From Ancylobacter pratisalsi (lineage in GTDB: Bacteria; Pseudomonadota; Alphaproteobacteria; Rhizobiales; Xanthobacteraceae): DNA of 64,000 nt. How positions within the stretch are numbered: position 1 is the stretch's first letter; each line of letters opens with the position of its first letter. The position numbers and the translations under genes were made by a program. The notes under the pieces are model-generated. The model did no database searches. It was not told the origin of the DNA and saw only the letters and a list, made by a program, of their open reading frames with translations. This document shows positions 16,405 through 24,853 of the stretch, piece by piece. Location: the NCBI RefSeq assembly GCF_010669125.1, contig NZ_CP048630.1, positions 3,050,001 through 3,114,000 on the forward strand. The letters are read 5' to 3'.

Positions 16405-17424
16405 TCAGAGCACCTCCATCTTCAGCGCTTTGCGCTGCTCGGCATACGCCTTGAGATCGATTCCCATCAGTTCGCAGGTGCGCTCTTCCTCGGCCGAGAG
16501 CACGACCTCGCCATTCGCCGGCTTGGACGGGATCACGCGGCCGCTGGCGTGCAGCGACACCATGGCCCCGATCTCCTTCATCACGGCCGCCGGGTCCGCC
16601 ATGTGGCGCTCGATGTAGTGCTCGCGCAGCGGCACCAGGCCGACCTTGCCGGCGGCGATCGCCTCGTCGATGACACGGGCCGCCTCGCGCTTCGCGGTGT
16701 CGGCCTGCAGCGTGGTCAGCTGCGTCTGCAGATCGACCACCGTGCTGCGCAGCTGGGCCGCGGCCTGGTCGCCGGTCGACTGGCGCGCCTGCAGCTCGGT
16801 GACGATACCGTCCGGTGCCACGTCGGCCGCGAGCCCGGCCGCCGCGCGGATGGCCGCGAGCTGCGAGGCGTGGGTGTCGACCGCCGTCTTCTGGGCAGTC
16901 ACGGCCGCGAGCACGTCGGCCTCGGCGACAGTGTCGGCGAGCCCGTACAGCTTGCGCAGCTGTTCGAGAAAATTCATGGAGTCGCTCCGGTGATGCAGTG
17001 TGGCAAGCTGCGTAAGGTTCGGTGTGTTGGTGAGTGAGGCGCGCAGCACCGCGACGATCTCACCGTCGGCGGCGCGCGAGATGGCCGGCGAGATGCCGCG
17101 ATAGTCCTTGCCGGCGACCATCGCCCTGCCGGCCTCGGTCCACTCGACGCGACCCCAGATCCCGTCGCTGCGCTCCTGCATCTCGACGATCCAGCCACGC
17201 GCCGGGGACGGCTCGCCCTTCGGCGCCTTGATGTCGATGGCGTGGTTCTCGTCGATCGGCAGGCGTGCCGCCGCCATGGACTGGCGGATCACCGCGGCCG
17301 CGTCGCGCACCCGGTACGGACCGCGCCCATCCGCACCGGAGAATGTGCCGGCCGGGACCAGGTGCACCCAGTCGGGCGCGCCATCGGTCGCGGGCAGTGC
17401 GCTATGGAGTGTGACGATGAACAT
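16405..17424 (-). CDS. Head maturation protease I with internal scaffold Z (Mu gp32-like)
   Basis: A 339-aa protein (ATG 17424; GTG 17433 is also possible). The N-terminal half is the Mu-type prohead protease: 'LPIDENHAIDIKAPKGEPSP', 'ARGWIVEMQERSDGIWGRVEW' and a 'YRGISPAISRAADGEI' stretch. The C-terminal half is helical and coiled-coil-like. An internal ATG at 16977 (MNFLEQLRKLYGLADTVAE), with GGAG 13 bases upstream, would yield a ~190-aa scaffold, as Mu's gpZ does from gpI. It is the first gene after the dyad at 17458-17479, like Mu I after PI. Confidence 0.9.
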   Translation of the reverse strand: MFIVTLHSALPATDGAPDWVHLVPAGTFSGADGRGPYRVRDAAAVIRQSMAAARLPIDENHAIDIKAPKGEPSPARGWIVEMQERSDGIWGRVEWTEAGRAMVAGKDYRGISPAISRAADGEIVAVLRASLTNTPNLTQLATLHHRSDSMNFLEQLRKLYGLADTVAEADVLAAVTAQKTAVDTHASQLAAIRAAAGLAADVAPDGIVTELQARQSTGDQAAAQLRSTVVDLQTQLTTLQADTAKREAARVIDEAIAAGKVGLVPLREHYIERHMADPAAVMKEIGAMVSLHASGRVIPSKPANGEVVLSAEEERTCELMGIDLKAYAEQRKALKMEVL

Positions 17425-17457
17425 GCCCGCCACAATGGCGGGCGGGCGGGCGCCTGT

Positions 17458-17479
17458 TCATGACCGCGTTCGCGGTCTA
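17458..17479 (-). promoter_or_regulatory. 22-bp dyad, copy 2 (candidate late promoter operator, PI-like)
   Basis: Same element as at 5191-5212: TCATGACCGC-N4-GCGGTCTA with spacer GTTC. It lies in the only sizeable non-coding gap of the head module (17434-17631), between the virion morphogenesis gene and the protease I gene, which is where Mu has the late promoter PI. About 24-26 bases downstream on this strand there is a CATTG also seen below copy 1. Confidence 0.7.
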
Positions 17480-17631
17480 GGCCGGCCCGTCCTGGGGCGC
17501 GCGTGGCGCCTGTGTGTGGGGCGGCCGGGCCGATCTAGCCAACGGGCACCGAAAGGCCGCCCTGGGCGCCTCTTTCGGCTCTTAATCGCTCTCAGAGACC
17601 GCGTCGAGCCCGATCGACGGCGCCGGGCACA

Positions 17632-18153
17632 CTATCGACCGAGGCCGACGGCGCGATCGAGAGCATCCGCCAGCGTCTCCAGCACCGTCAACTGGTCTTC
17701 GCGGCTGAAGCCGAGGAAGGGGCGTGCGGGGATCTCGACCTCGTCGGCGGAGGCAAGCCCGGTCGAGAGCATGAAGCGCAGCTTGGGCGCGTTCACCGGC
17801 CGGATGACGGCGCCGAACTGGTGCACCGAGGCATAGATCTTGTTGGTGCCGATCTCGACGCTGTCATGGCTGGCGCGCCGCGTGATCGAGCCCATCAGGC
17901 CGCCGCGCATGCCACTCTCGCGCAGGATGCCCGGCCCGCGCTTGATGCTCGCATAGGCCGGGTTCAGCGGCGCCCAGGGCTGGCCGTCGGGATCGACCTC
18001 ATTCTCGAAGCGCTGATGGACGTTCTCGACCAGGCCGGTGCCGATCGCCGCCATGATCGGCGTGGTGTTGGACACGACGCGCGCGAGCTGAGCGAAGGCG
18101 CGGCGGGCGGCCTCTGAGCCGGCGACAGTGGTTTCGAGGGTTACACCGGCCAT
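17632..18153 (-). CDS. Virion morphogenesis protein G (Mu gp31-like)
   Basis: The 173-aa protein matches the phage virion morphogenesis family (gpG): 'IGTGLVENVHQRFENEVDPD', then 'WAPLNPAYASIKRGPGILRE' with the SGMRGGLMGSI segment and the 'YASVHQFGAVI' strand, ending with 'ARPFLGFSREDQLTVLETL'. It is thought to act in tail attachment or head assembly. It follows the F-like gene and ends the unit upstream of the second dyad. Confidence 0.9.
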   Translation of the reverse strand: MAGVTLETTVAGSEAARRAFAQLARVVSNTTPIMAAIGTGLVENVHQRFENEVDPDGQPWAPLNPAYASIKRGPGILRESGMRGGLMGSITRRASHDSVEIGTNKIYASVHQFGAVIRPVNAPKLRFMLSTGLASADEVEIPARPFLGFSREDQLTVLETLADALDRAVGLGR

Positions 18154-18254
18154 TTAACCAGTCTCCGAAATGCGCTATAAAGGGGTGAGGTGCATGAGCC
18201 ATTCGCCTTGACCGGCTCGACCGCGTGGATGTTGCGACCCACCATGCACCTCAT
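18141..18254 (-). CDS. 37-aa micro-ORF between F- and G-like genes
   Basis: An ATG at 18254 overlaps the stop of the F-like gene (ATGA) and the frame runs 37 codons to a TAA that overlaps the start of the G-like gene. The product (MRCMVGRNIHAVEPVKANGS then CTSPLYSAFRRLVKWPV) has two cysteines and a basic C terminus. It may be a real protein or a coupling device that carries ribosomes onto the G start. No family recognised. Confidence 0.4.
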   Translation of the reverse strand: MRCMVGRNIHAVEPVKANGSCTSPLYSAFRRLVKWPV

Positions 18255-19582
18255 TTCCCCAGCCGTTCCCGCCCGCGCACCCTGCCGAATCGTGCGGCCT
18301 CGCGATCGCTGATCCGCATGAGCGTCGGCACGTCCAGCCGCGTCGTGCCGTCCGGCTGCAGCACGCGGCGCAGGATCAGTCGCCAGGGACGGCCCTCGAT
18401 CCGGTGCACCACCTCGACCTGCGGCCAGCCGTGGCGGACGCTGGCATAGGCCTCGCCCTGATCCAGCATCTCCTGCAGGTGGCCCCATATCGACGACGTC
18501 ACCTCGGGATGCGCGGTGCTGGCGCGACCGGCCATCTCGCCGGCGCGCCCGGCGACCTTCAGCACGCGGAAGGCCGACAGCTCGACGCGGTTCCCGCCCG
18601 TGCCGGCCAGGCGCGCCGCCATGGGCGCCGGCAGCTCGGCCGCGTAGATGGCGCGCGCCGGGTCGTTGATGTCGCCGGCTAGGACCCGGCGGGCAAAATC
18701 TTCCACCACATCGCGGGGCGCCGGCGGAATCGGGGGCGTGGGGTTGCCCGGCACAGGCGGCTCGATCTCCACCGGACCCGGATCGATACCGGGCCGAATC
18801 GGCGCCTCCGGGCGGGCGGGCTGCGCGGGCAGCAGGTCGGCGGGGTCGATCGGCGCCGGCGGCTTCAGCGTCGCATTGGCGGGCAGATCGACGCGCTCGG
18901 CCTTCCACACCTGGCCGGGGTTGTAGTCGAAGCCGGGATCGATGCCGATAGGGACGTGCTTGATCTCGCCGGTGCGCGGGTTGCGCCAGGGCCTTGTGTC
19001 GATGACCGGCGCCGTATCCGGCCCGCTCTTGCCCATGCGCGAGAGGCCGCGCGCCGACACCGGCCGCACCCAGCAGCCGCAGCCCCAGCCATTGGGCGGA
19101 TAGTGCGTCTTCCAGAACGGATCGTCCGCGCGCAGCGTGAGCCCGTTCAAGGCCAGGTGCTCCGGCCTTGGATGCGCCGCGCCGGAATGGACGTACTGCC
19201 AGAACGGAAACGCGGCCAGCGTCTCCGGTTCGGTCTGCTGCACGTAGCGGCCGGCCGAATAGGCCATGCCGAGATTGGTCTCGAAGATGATCCGCGAGCG
19301 CCAGGCCGGCGTGCCATTGTGCAGCCAGCCGTGCTTTGCCGTGATCGCGTCGAAGCTCTTGGCGAACTCCCCGAGCGAGGTGCCGTTCTCGATCGCGCCG
19401 GCCACAGCCTTGCGGAAGTCGCCGACCAGGTCCTCGGTCGCCGCGCCGGCGACGGTGAAGGCGCGGGCATTGGCCTCGCCGAACACGTCGGCCCAGTGCT
19501 CGGAGGTCGCATTGGTCTTCTGCCGCAGATAGGCGATCGCCTCGTCGAACGGCAGGTCGATCGCGCTCACGGTCGTTGTCAC
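18251..19582 (-). CDS. Minor head protein F (Mu gp30-like, SPP1 gp7 domain)
   Basis: A 443-aa minor capsid protein. The N-terminal ~250 residues form the phage head morphogenesis domain: 'AWRSRIIFETNLGMAYSAGR', then 'FPFWQYVHSGAAHPRPEHLA' and 'YPPNGWGCGCWVRPVSARGL', with the conserved GWGCxC-type motif. A Pro-rich linker (~250-290) precedes a C-terminal phage-Barnase-like region with HGWPQVEVVHRIEGRPW. The start is GTG 19582, overlapping a 27-codon frame as GTGA. F-type proteins sit at the portal and travel with DNA. Confidence 0.88.
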   Translation of the reverse strand: MTTTVSAIDLPFDEAIAYLRQKTNATSEHWADVFGEANARAFTVAGAATEDLVGDFRKAVAGAIENGTSLGEFAKSFDAITAKHGWLHNGTPAWRSRIIFETNLGMAYSAGRYVQQTEPETLAAFPFWQYVHSGAAHPRPEHLALNGLTLRADDPFWKTHYPPNGWGCGCWVRPVSARGLSRMGKSGPDTAPVIDTRPWRNPRTGEIKHVPIGIDPGFDYNPGQVWKAERVDLPANATLKPPAPIDPADLLPAQPARPEAPIRPGIDPGPVEIEPPVPGNPTPPIPPAPRDVVEDFARRVLAGDINDPARAIYAAELPAPMAARLAGTGGNRVELSAFRVLKVAGRAGEMAGRASTAHPEVTSSIWGHLQEMLDQGEAYASVRHGWPQVEVVHRIEGRPWRLILRRVLQPDGTTRLDVPTLMRISDREAARFGRVRGRERLGK

Positions 19583-19662
19583 GCGATTCCCCCCGCCGCC
19601 TCGATCGCGGCGCGCTTGCAGAACGGAACGCGGCAGCGCAGCCGGGTGCTTGCGCTACCCAT
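19579..19662 (-). CDS. 27-aa micro-ORF between portal and F-like genes
   Basis: The ATG at 19662 lies close to the portal gene stop (19655-19657), and the frame ends in a TGA that shares bases with the GTG start of the F-like gene. The product contains a 'LRCRVPFCKR' segment with two cysteines. Either a tiny protein or a translational coupler. Too short for family assignment. Confidence 0.35.
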   Translation of the reverse strand: MGSASTRLRCRVPFCKRAAIEAAGGIA

Positions 19663-21313
19663 CGCGCAGCTCGTCGATGATCGAGGCCTCGCCCACCAGA
19701 TGCGCCAGCGCCATCCCTCGCGCCATCGCGGCGCGCAGCTCGGTGGCGTCCAGTTCCAGGCGATCGAGGCGGGACATCAGGTCCGGCAGGTCCTCGGCCG
19801 CTTCGAACTCGGCGCGTACCCGATCGGTGAGCCCGGCGATCGCGCCGGCGGCGTCCTGGGCGAGCCGGTCGGCGAGGCGGTCGACGGGATCGGGCTCGCG
19901 CTGGGCGGCGTGCAGGTCGAACAGGCGGTTCAGCATGCCGCGCGCCTGCAGCGCCGGCTTCTCCTCCGGCTTCCTCTGCGGCGCAGCGGGCGCCGGCGCC
20001 CGCCGTCCTGGCGGCATGGAGTCCGGCGCAGGCAGGATCGGCGCCGGCGTACGCCCGCCGATGACCCGCACCGGCTTGCCATTGGCCTCTTCCGCCTGCG
20101 CGGTGAAGCCGAGGCGGTCGAGCACCTGGCTCTCCTCGACTTCGAGCCCCAGTGGGCCGAGCTTCTCCAGGGCGGTGACGACAGTGTCGATCGGCAGTTC
20201 ATCCGGTCGCCCGATGGTCAGCTTGGGATACTTCTCCTGCGGTCCGAAGGTGAACGCCACCATGCGCCGCACGAGCTGGCGATTGAGCGTCGTCGACACG
20301 AGCCCGGCGTCGAAACGCTCCAGGTCCTCCTGCACCAGGCGGTGCGTGCCGCCGATGGCGTGCGATCCCGGCGCCGCGTCCGTGGTGGCGGTCTGGCCGA
20401 GCACCAGCTTGGAGACCTGCCGGTCCATCCAGTCCGCGCGCTTCTCATAGAGTGCCGATCCGTCCGCCGCGTTCTTGACCTCGACGAAATCGATCATCAT
20501 CGATTCGGGGATGATCGCGGCGCAGTCGCCGGCAATGCTGGAGACCGCGCGCCAGAGCACGTCGCGCTCCGCATCGGTGGCACCGGAATGGTATTTGCCG
20601 ACCCGGACCGGCTGTCCGTAATTCTGGGTGAAGATGGCCCAGTCGCGCAGCGTGAACGCCTTGTACATCCACGCCCAGCTGGCGATGCGGGCGATGCCCG
20701 AGCGGATGGTGAGGCCGGACTTTGCCTTGTGCCGGTGCACGACATAGCGGTGCGGCTCCAGCATTTCCTTGCCGCCATGCTCCCACAGCATCGGCTCGTC
20801 GAGCGAGAGATCGTCGAGGGTGAACCACCGCGGATCGCGCCAGTGCAGCCCGGCCGGCGTCACCGCACCCGGCCGGCTCTGCCATTCGATTTCGAGGATC
20901 GAAAAGCCCTTGCCGATGGCGTCGAGCATGTCGAAGAGCACACTGTCGAGCACATCCGTATCGAGCCATTCGCGCACGAAATCGGCGTGCTTCTCATGCA
21001 CCGCTTCGTCGGACGCCGCCTCGACCGTGATCGGGATCTGCGACACCTGCCTTTTGCGGGTTCCGAGCACCGCCGCGTAATGCAGGTCGCGTTCCTCGAT
21101 ATCCTCGGCCAACTCGAAATAGGCCAGCGGGTCGCCGGCCGCCGCCGCCCGGTGGATCGCGGCAAGGCGGTTCGGCGTCAGCCCGTCGGCCGGGTGGCCG
21201 GAGATCGGCGAGCGCACGCCGGCAAGCGTGGGGCCGGCCTTCGGCGGGCCGAACAGCGATTCCTTGTCGATCGGGAGGCCATCCGGCCCAAGGATTGTCG
21301 AGAGCCGGGCCAT
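19655..21313 (-). CDS. Portal protein (DUF935, Mu gp29-like)
   Basis: A 552-aa portal of the DUF935 family: 'AGDPLAYFELAEDIEERDLH' and 'YAAVLGTRKRQVSQIPITVE' near the N terminus, 'GFSILEIEWQ', then 'AWMYKAFTLRDWAIFTQNYG' and 'PVRVGKYHSGATDAERDVLW', all conserved in Mu-type portals. The C-terminal ~150 residues are helical and charged. ATG 21313 has GGAGG six bases upstream and overlaps the terminase stop; a GTG at 21316 is the alternative. It forms the dodecameric DNA entry ring. Confidence 0.95.
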   Translation of the reverse strand: MARLSTILGPDGLPIDKESLFGPPKAGPTLAGVRSPISGHPADGLTPNRLAAIHRAAAAGDPLAYFELAEDIEERDLHYAAVLGTRKRQVSQIPITVEAASDEAVHEKHADFVREWLDTDVLDSVLFDMLDAIGKGFSILEIEWQSRPGAVTPAGLHWRDPRWFTLDDLSLDEPMLWEHGGKEMLEPHRYVVHRHKAKSGLTIRSGIARIASWAWMYKAFTLRDWAIFTQNYGQPVRVGKYHSGATDAERDVLWRAVSSIAGDCAAIIPESMMIDFVEVKNAADGSALYEKRADWMDRQVSKLVLGQTATTDAAPGSHAIGGTHRLVQEDLERFDAGLVSTTLNRQLVRRMVAFTFGPQEKYPKLTIGRPDELPIDTVVTALEKLGPLGLEVEESQVLDRLGFTAQAEEANGKPVRVIGGRTPAPILPAPDSMPPGRRAPAPAAPQRKPEEKPALQARGMLNRLFDLHAAQREPDPVDRLADRLAQDAAGAIAGLTDRVRAEFEAAEDLPDLMSRLDRLELDATELRAAMARGMALAHLVGEASIIDELRDG

Positions 21314-22992
21314 CACAAGCCTCCGCGCAGGCCGGGCAGAAGTCTGCCGCGGCGGTCATCATCGTCATGGTCGGGGCGCATCCAGCGGTCGCCGGAGCTG
21401 GCACCGCCGAGCGGCGCGCGCGCGGCCGGCGCCGCCTGGTAGCCGTATTCGACCGGGTCCATGGTGCTGGCGAACCACGCCATGGTGCCGGCGATCGCCG
21501 TGTCGCCATGGCGTTCATAGCCGTCCGAGCCCTTGAAGCGATGATCGTCCGGCACCTTGATGACGCCGTTCACATAGGCGAGCGCCTGGTGGTCCTGCAG
21601 CACATCCTCATGTCGCGGCAGCACGATCGTCCGGTCGCCGAACGCCTCGACATAGGCGGTCGAGTTCTTGCGATACCACTCGGTCGTGGCCTTCACCTCG
21701 ACGATGCGCTCGCCGCCATAGCGCTGGGCCGTGACCTCGGCGAGATAGGCGCCGTTGCCATTGGCGTCGAGCGCGCCGCCGGACAGCCGGGGCAACCGAT
21801 CGCAGATGTAGAACAGGATCTCGCGCTGCTGGTCGAAGGGCACGTTGCGCAGCTCGACCAGGAGCACCGATTGCCGGACCAGGTTCGGCTGCACCGCCAG
21901 CACGAGGATGTCGGTGGCGTCGCCCTTGCGCGCGAAGTCCTCGCCGAAATAATGCGCCCGCGCCGGGTCGAGCGCTTCCAGGATCGGGCGCAGCTCGCGC
22001 TCGCACCAGTCGCGAGCGTCGGCCTTGCGCACATGCTCCGGCGCGTTCTTGAAATCGTCGTCGCGCTGCCATTTCAGGATCGGAACGCCGTCCGCCATGC
22101 AGGCTTCTATCTGCACGCGGGTGAGCGCGGACCCTTCCGCCTCGGCGGGGATCGCGTCCAGCTCCTGTCGCATCGCCGCCTGGCGCACGCCATAGGCGCC
22201 CCGGATCTTCGCTTCCCATGCCGCCTCGGCCTCGGCCGACCAGGGCACGCCCTTCATCAGGCAGACGCGCCTGAAGAGGCCATTGGCGACGGCCTTGGCG
22301 AACGGGATGAAGTGCAGCGAGAACGGCACCTTGCCGGCCTTCGCCTCACGGATCAGCTCATTGAACGGGTTCATCACCCCGTTATGGGTGCTGATGACGC
22401 GGATCTTGCCGCCCCAGATCAACAGCGCGTTCACGGCGTCGAGCACGCCGCGGACATCCTTGTGATAGGCGGCCTCGTCGATGCACACCGTGCCCTGCAG
22501 GCCGCGAATATTCTCCGGCCGGGACGACAGCGCCTCGACCCGGAAGCCCGATGCGAACTGGCAGCGATAGGCCGGGATCTGCGCCACCGTGCCGTCCTCG
22601 CGCTGGTCGGCGAACAGGAACTCCTCGACAGCGATGAGCTGTTTCGCCACCACGCGGGCGAAATGCGCGACATAGCCGATGAACTCCCGGCCCTTGTCCT
22701 TGGTGTCGCCGATATAGAAGCAGTTCTGCCCGCCGGCGGAGCGCTTGGCCGCGGCGATCAGCGTGTGATCGAGCGCCTCGGCGAAGGTCACGCCGGTGCG
22801 CCGGCCTTTCTCGCCGAGCTTCAGGTCGGACGGGTCCTCGATCCATTCGGCCTGGTGGCGCATGAGCACGCCCTCGGCCAGCGGATCGAGATCGGCGGGG
22901 ATCTCCGCGCCGCGCGGCAGCTCGTCCGGCAGTCCGGCTTCGGTACGGGCGAGGACCGGGGCGCCGGCGACCTTGTCAGGATCCGGCGACAT
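21313..22992 (-). CDS. Terminase large subunit (Mu gp28-like)
   Basis: The 559-aa packaging motor starts at ATG 22992, inside the small-terminase 3' end. Visible are the ATPase parts: 'DLKLGEKGRRTGVTFAEALD' as the Walker A-equivalent region (GRRTGVT, a degenerate P loop typical of Mu gp28), 'LQGTVCIDEAAYH' as Walker B with catalytic acid, and the nuclease part with 'YFGEDFARKGDATDILVLAV' and 'LDANGNGAYLAEVTAQRYG'. It cuts and packages DNA by the headful mechanism after replicative transposition. Confidence 0.93.
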   Translation of the reverse strand: MSPDPDKVAGAPVLARTEAGLPDELPRGAEIPADLDPLAEGVLMRHQAEWIEDPSDLKLGEKGRRTGVTFAEALDHTLIAAAKRSAGGQNCFYIGDTKDKGREFIGYVAHFARVVAKQLIAVEEFLFADQREDGTVAQIPAYRCQFASGFRVEALSSRPENIRGLQGTVCIDEAAYHKDVRGVLDAVNALLIWGGKIRVISTHNGVMNPFNELIREAKAGKVPFSLHFIPFAKAVANGLFRRVCLMKGVPWSAEAEAAWEAKIRGAYGVRQAAMRQELDAIPAEAEGSALTRVQIEACMADGVPILKWQRDDDFKNAPEHVRKADARDWCERELRPILEALDPARAHYFGEDFARKGDATDILVLAVQPNLVRQSVLLVELRNVPFDQQREILFYICDRLPRLSGGALDANGNGAYLAEVTAQRYGGERIVEVKATTEWYRKNSTAYVEAFGDRTIVLPRHEDVLQDHQALAYVNGVIKVPDDHRFKGSDGYERHGDTAIAGTMAWFASTMDPVEYGYQAAPAARAPLGGASSGDRWMRPDHDDDDRRGRLLPGLRGGL

Positions 22993-23575
22993 CGGCACCC
23001 TCCGCCGGCGCGGCCGGCTTGGGCCGCACGCCGAGGAAGTCGCGGCGCAGCTGCGCGACGACATCGGCCGACAGGCCCCCTTCCTTGGCGACGCGCTCGA
23101 TCGTGGCTTCGGTGCGCTTGTCGTACTCGGCCTGGAGCTTCTGCCGCCGGTCGGTCGAGATCTTCTGCGCCGCCACCGTCGCCTGGAAAGCCCGCGCCAG
23201 CTCCATCGCCTCTTTCGGAGACTTCATGCCCGCGCCGTCATGCGTCAGCTCGATGATCAACGTCTTGATGAACTCGCCCAGGATGATCGTGTTCTCGTCG
23301 ACATCCTCGGCGGTGAACTGGCTGGCGATGCCCTTGAACATCTCCCGCGCTCGCTGCATGCGGGTCTGCGCCGCCGCCTTGTCCGCGGCCGCCCGGTAGA
23401 AGGCCGAGCGAGAGACGCCTTCGAGCCCCTTGGCTTCCAGTCGGTCGTTGAACTCGAACAGGACGTCGGCAATCGTGCGCTGGCGCGCGGCCAGCTCCTG
23501 ACATGCCCACACGACATCGTCTTCCGCTTCGGGTGGCAGGAGGTCGAGACTGTTGAGGCGACCGCGGCCCGCCAT
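22976..23575 (-). CDS. Small terminase-like protein (DUF3486, Mu gp27-like)
   Basis: A 199-aa helical protein: MAGRGRLNSLDLLPPEAEDD, then 'WACQELAARQRTIADVLFEF' and 'LEAKGLEGVSRSAFYRAA', which is the DNA-binding part of DUF3486. The remainder is a long helical oligomerisation region. It precedes and overlaps the large subunit gene by 17 bases. Proteins of this family are taken as the DNA-recognition subunit of the Mu packaging machine. Confidence 0.9.
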   Translation of the reverse strand: MAGRGRLNSLDLLPPEAEDDVVWACQELAARQRTIADVLFEFNDRLEAKGLEGVSRSAFYRAAADKAAAQTRMQRAREMFKGIASQFTAEDVDENTIILGEFIKTLIIELTHDGAGMKSPKEAMELARAFQATVAAQKISTDRRQKLQAEYDKRTEATIERVAKEGGLSADVVAQLRRDFLGVRPKPAAPAEGADVAGS

Positions 23576-23576
23576 G

Positions 23577-23876
23577 TCAGGCGTCCACGCGCGAGGGGCG
23601 TTTCACGCCCTCGATGGCGATGTGCCGGTTGACATGGCGGCCGCCCAGCTCGGTGAGCGTGGCGATCCGCACCGTGCCGGCCTCGGTCACGCGCAGGGCG
23701 CCCATCTCGGCGAGATAGGACAGCTCGCCATGTACCCAGGCCCGCTCCCGATTGATGCCGAACGACGCCAGCACCCCGACCAGCAGATTGCTGTTCAGCG
23801 TCTCGTCGGGCTGGTCGGCCAGCGCCTTGAGGATGATCAGCCGCGCTTCCTCGCGGATCAGCTTGTCCATGCTCAT
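23577..23876 (-). CDS. Mu gp26-like phage protein (winged-helix type)
   Basis: The 99-aa protein (ATG 23876) reads MSMDKLIREEARLIILKALA then 'ERAWVHGELSYLAEMGALRV', matching the VpaChn25_0724 / Mu gp26 group of small phage proteins. The pattern (two helices, a third helix with 'HGELSYLAEMGAL', and a beta wing with 'TVRIATLTELG') suggests a winged helix that could bind DNA. It overlaps the DUF2730 gene by ATGA. Role in head or packaging gene block unproven. Confidence 0.82.
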   Translation of the reverse strand: MSMDKLIREEARLIILKALADQPDETLNSNLLVGVLASFGINRERAWVHGELSYLAEMGALRVTEAGTVRIATLTELGGRHVNRHIAIEGVKRPSRVDA

Positions 23877-24253
23877 GCACCCACCCGCCGTGCCTTCGCC
23901 TCGTCGATAAGGAATTCCTGCAGCCGCTCCGTCGTGTGCGAGATCGGCTTGAGCTGGGCGGCGAGCACGCCGAGTTCGCCCTTCATCTCCCGTAGCGCCA
24001 GCGCCAGTTCGTGGGTCTGGTCGCGCGAGGGCATGTGGCGCATCTCGCCTTCCAGCCGCGACGTCCTGTCTTCGAGCGCGTCGATCCGCGCTGCGGCCTC
24101 GTTGAGCGCCCTGATCGGCGCCTTGCCTTCGACCTTGGCCTCGATCGCGTTCATGCGCTCGACGGCGGCCTTGCTGCGCGCCGAGCTGATCGAAAAGATC
24201 AGGCTGATGCTGGCCACCAGCAGCGGCCCCCACCGCAGGAAAATCTCTTCCAC
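23873..24253 (-). CDS. DUF2730 membrane-anchored coiled coil (Mu gp25-like)
   Basis: The 126-aa product has one N-terminal membrane segment (WGPLLVASISLIFSISSA, residues ~8-25) followed by a long charged coiled-coil helix with 'RIDALEDRTSRLEGEMRHM'. This is the DUF2730 pattern of Mu gp25. It lies between the TraR-like zinc protein and gp26. Function unknown; perhaps part of the lysis or envelope machinery by location. Confidence 0.87.
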   Translation of the reverse strand: MEEIFLRWGPLLVASISLIFSISSARSKAAVERMNAIEAKVEGKAPIRALNEAAARIDALEDRTSRLEGEMRHMPSRDQTHELALALREMKGELGVLAAQLKPISHTTERLQEFLIDEAKARRVGA

Positions 24254-24469
24254 TTACTGTCCCTTTCGCCTGTTCCAGCGCTCGCGCCCTTCCTGGCAGC
24301 GCAGGCACCGGACGGCGTTCGGCATGGCGGCGAGCCGATCGGTGCCTATCGGGTCACCGCACGCCATGCAGTTCTTGCGGCCGCAACCGCGCAACATCTC
24401 CTGGCGCGCGACGATCGCGCGCCGCCGGTCCTCTTCCTCGACGAGCTGGGCGTGATCGAGCAGGTCCAT
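24254..24469 (-). CDS. TraR/DksA-type zinc finger protein
   Basis: A 71-aa protein with the C4 zinc finger of TraR/DksA proteins: CGRKNCMACGDPIG and then CLRCQEG after 'LAAMPNAVR', preceded by a helix with 'AQLVEEEDRRRAIVARQEML'. Small TraR-like proteins in phages can bind the RNA polymerase secondary channel and alter transcription without ppGpp; whether this one does is inference. ATG 24469 overlaps the Rz1 stop. Confidence 0.88.
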   Translation of the reverse strand: MDLLDHAQLVEEEDRRRAIVARQEMLRGCGRKNCMACGDPIGTDRLAAMPNAVRCLRCQEGRERWNRRKGQ

Positions 24470-24672
24470 CAGTCAGGCTTCCAACCGCAGTGCTGCTCGC
24501 CGTACTCATTGTGAGCGACAATCTGGCGGCCCAACTCGGGCGAGACAGTCGCAACATCGCTTGCCTGCGGCTGGATGGGCTCCCAGCCGTCGCAGCTATT
24601 GCCGGTCGGCTTTGCGCACCCACCGACCGAGGCGGCCACGCAAAGCAGTATCGCCAAGGCCATCAACTTCAT
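24469..24672 (-). CDS. Outer-membrane spanin lipoprotein (Rz1-like), nested
   Basis: A 67-aa lipoprotein starts at ATG 24672 within the Rz-like gene, in a different frame, and overlaps it by 77 bases: the classic nested Rz/Rz1 arrangement. The signal MKLMALAILLCVAASVGGCA carries a lipobox ending in Cys19. The mature part is short and Pro/Asp-rich with two further cysteines. Together with Rz it would fuse inner and outer membranes at the end of lysis. Confidence 0.82.
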   Translation of the reverse strand: MKLMALAILLCVAASVGGCAKPTGNSCDGWEPIQPQASDVATVSPELGRQIVAHNEYGEQHCGWKPD

Positions 24673-24853
24673 GGTTCGTTTCCTGTCGGTCGCGGAGGTT
24701 CTCAAGCGACTGTTCTGTCTGCCGGGTCCGCTCCTGGGCGCGACCAGCGGCCAGGAGCTTGGCGACGATCGCCCAGGCGGCGAGCACGAGGCCGGCGACC
24801 CAGAGAATGGCCTGCCCGATACGGGTGGTGGTGAGGAGCGCGACCAGGTTCAT
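24596..24853 (-). CDS. Inner-membrane spanin (Rz-like)
   Basis: The 85-aa protein has an N-terminal membrane anchor (TRIGQAILWVAGLVLAAWAI, residues ~10-30) and a charged helical periplasmic part with 'AQERTRQTEQSLENLRDRQE', as expected for an i-spanin. It overlaps the endolysin gene by ATGA on one side and contains the start of the lipoprotein gene on the other. It is shorter than lambda Rz but close to other Mu-like i-spanins. Confidence 0.8.
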   Translation of the reverse strand: MNLVALLTTTRIGQAILWVAGLVLAAWAIVAKLLAAGRAQERTRQTEQSLENLRDRQETNHEVDGLGDTALRGRLGRWVRKADRQ

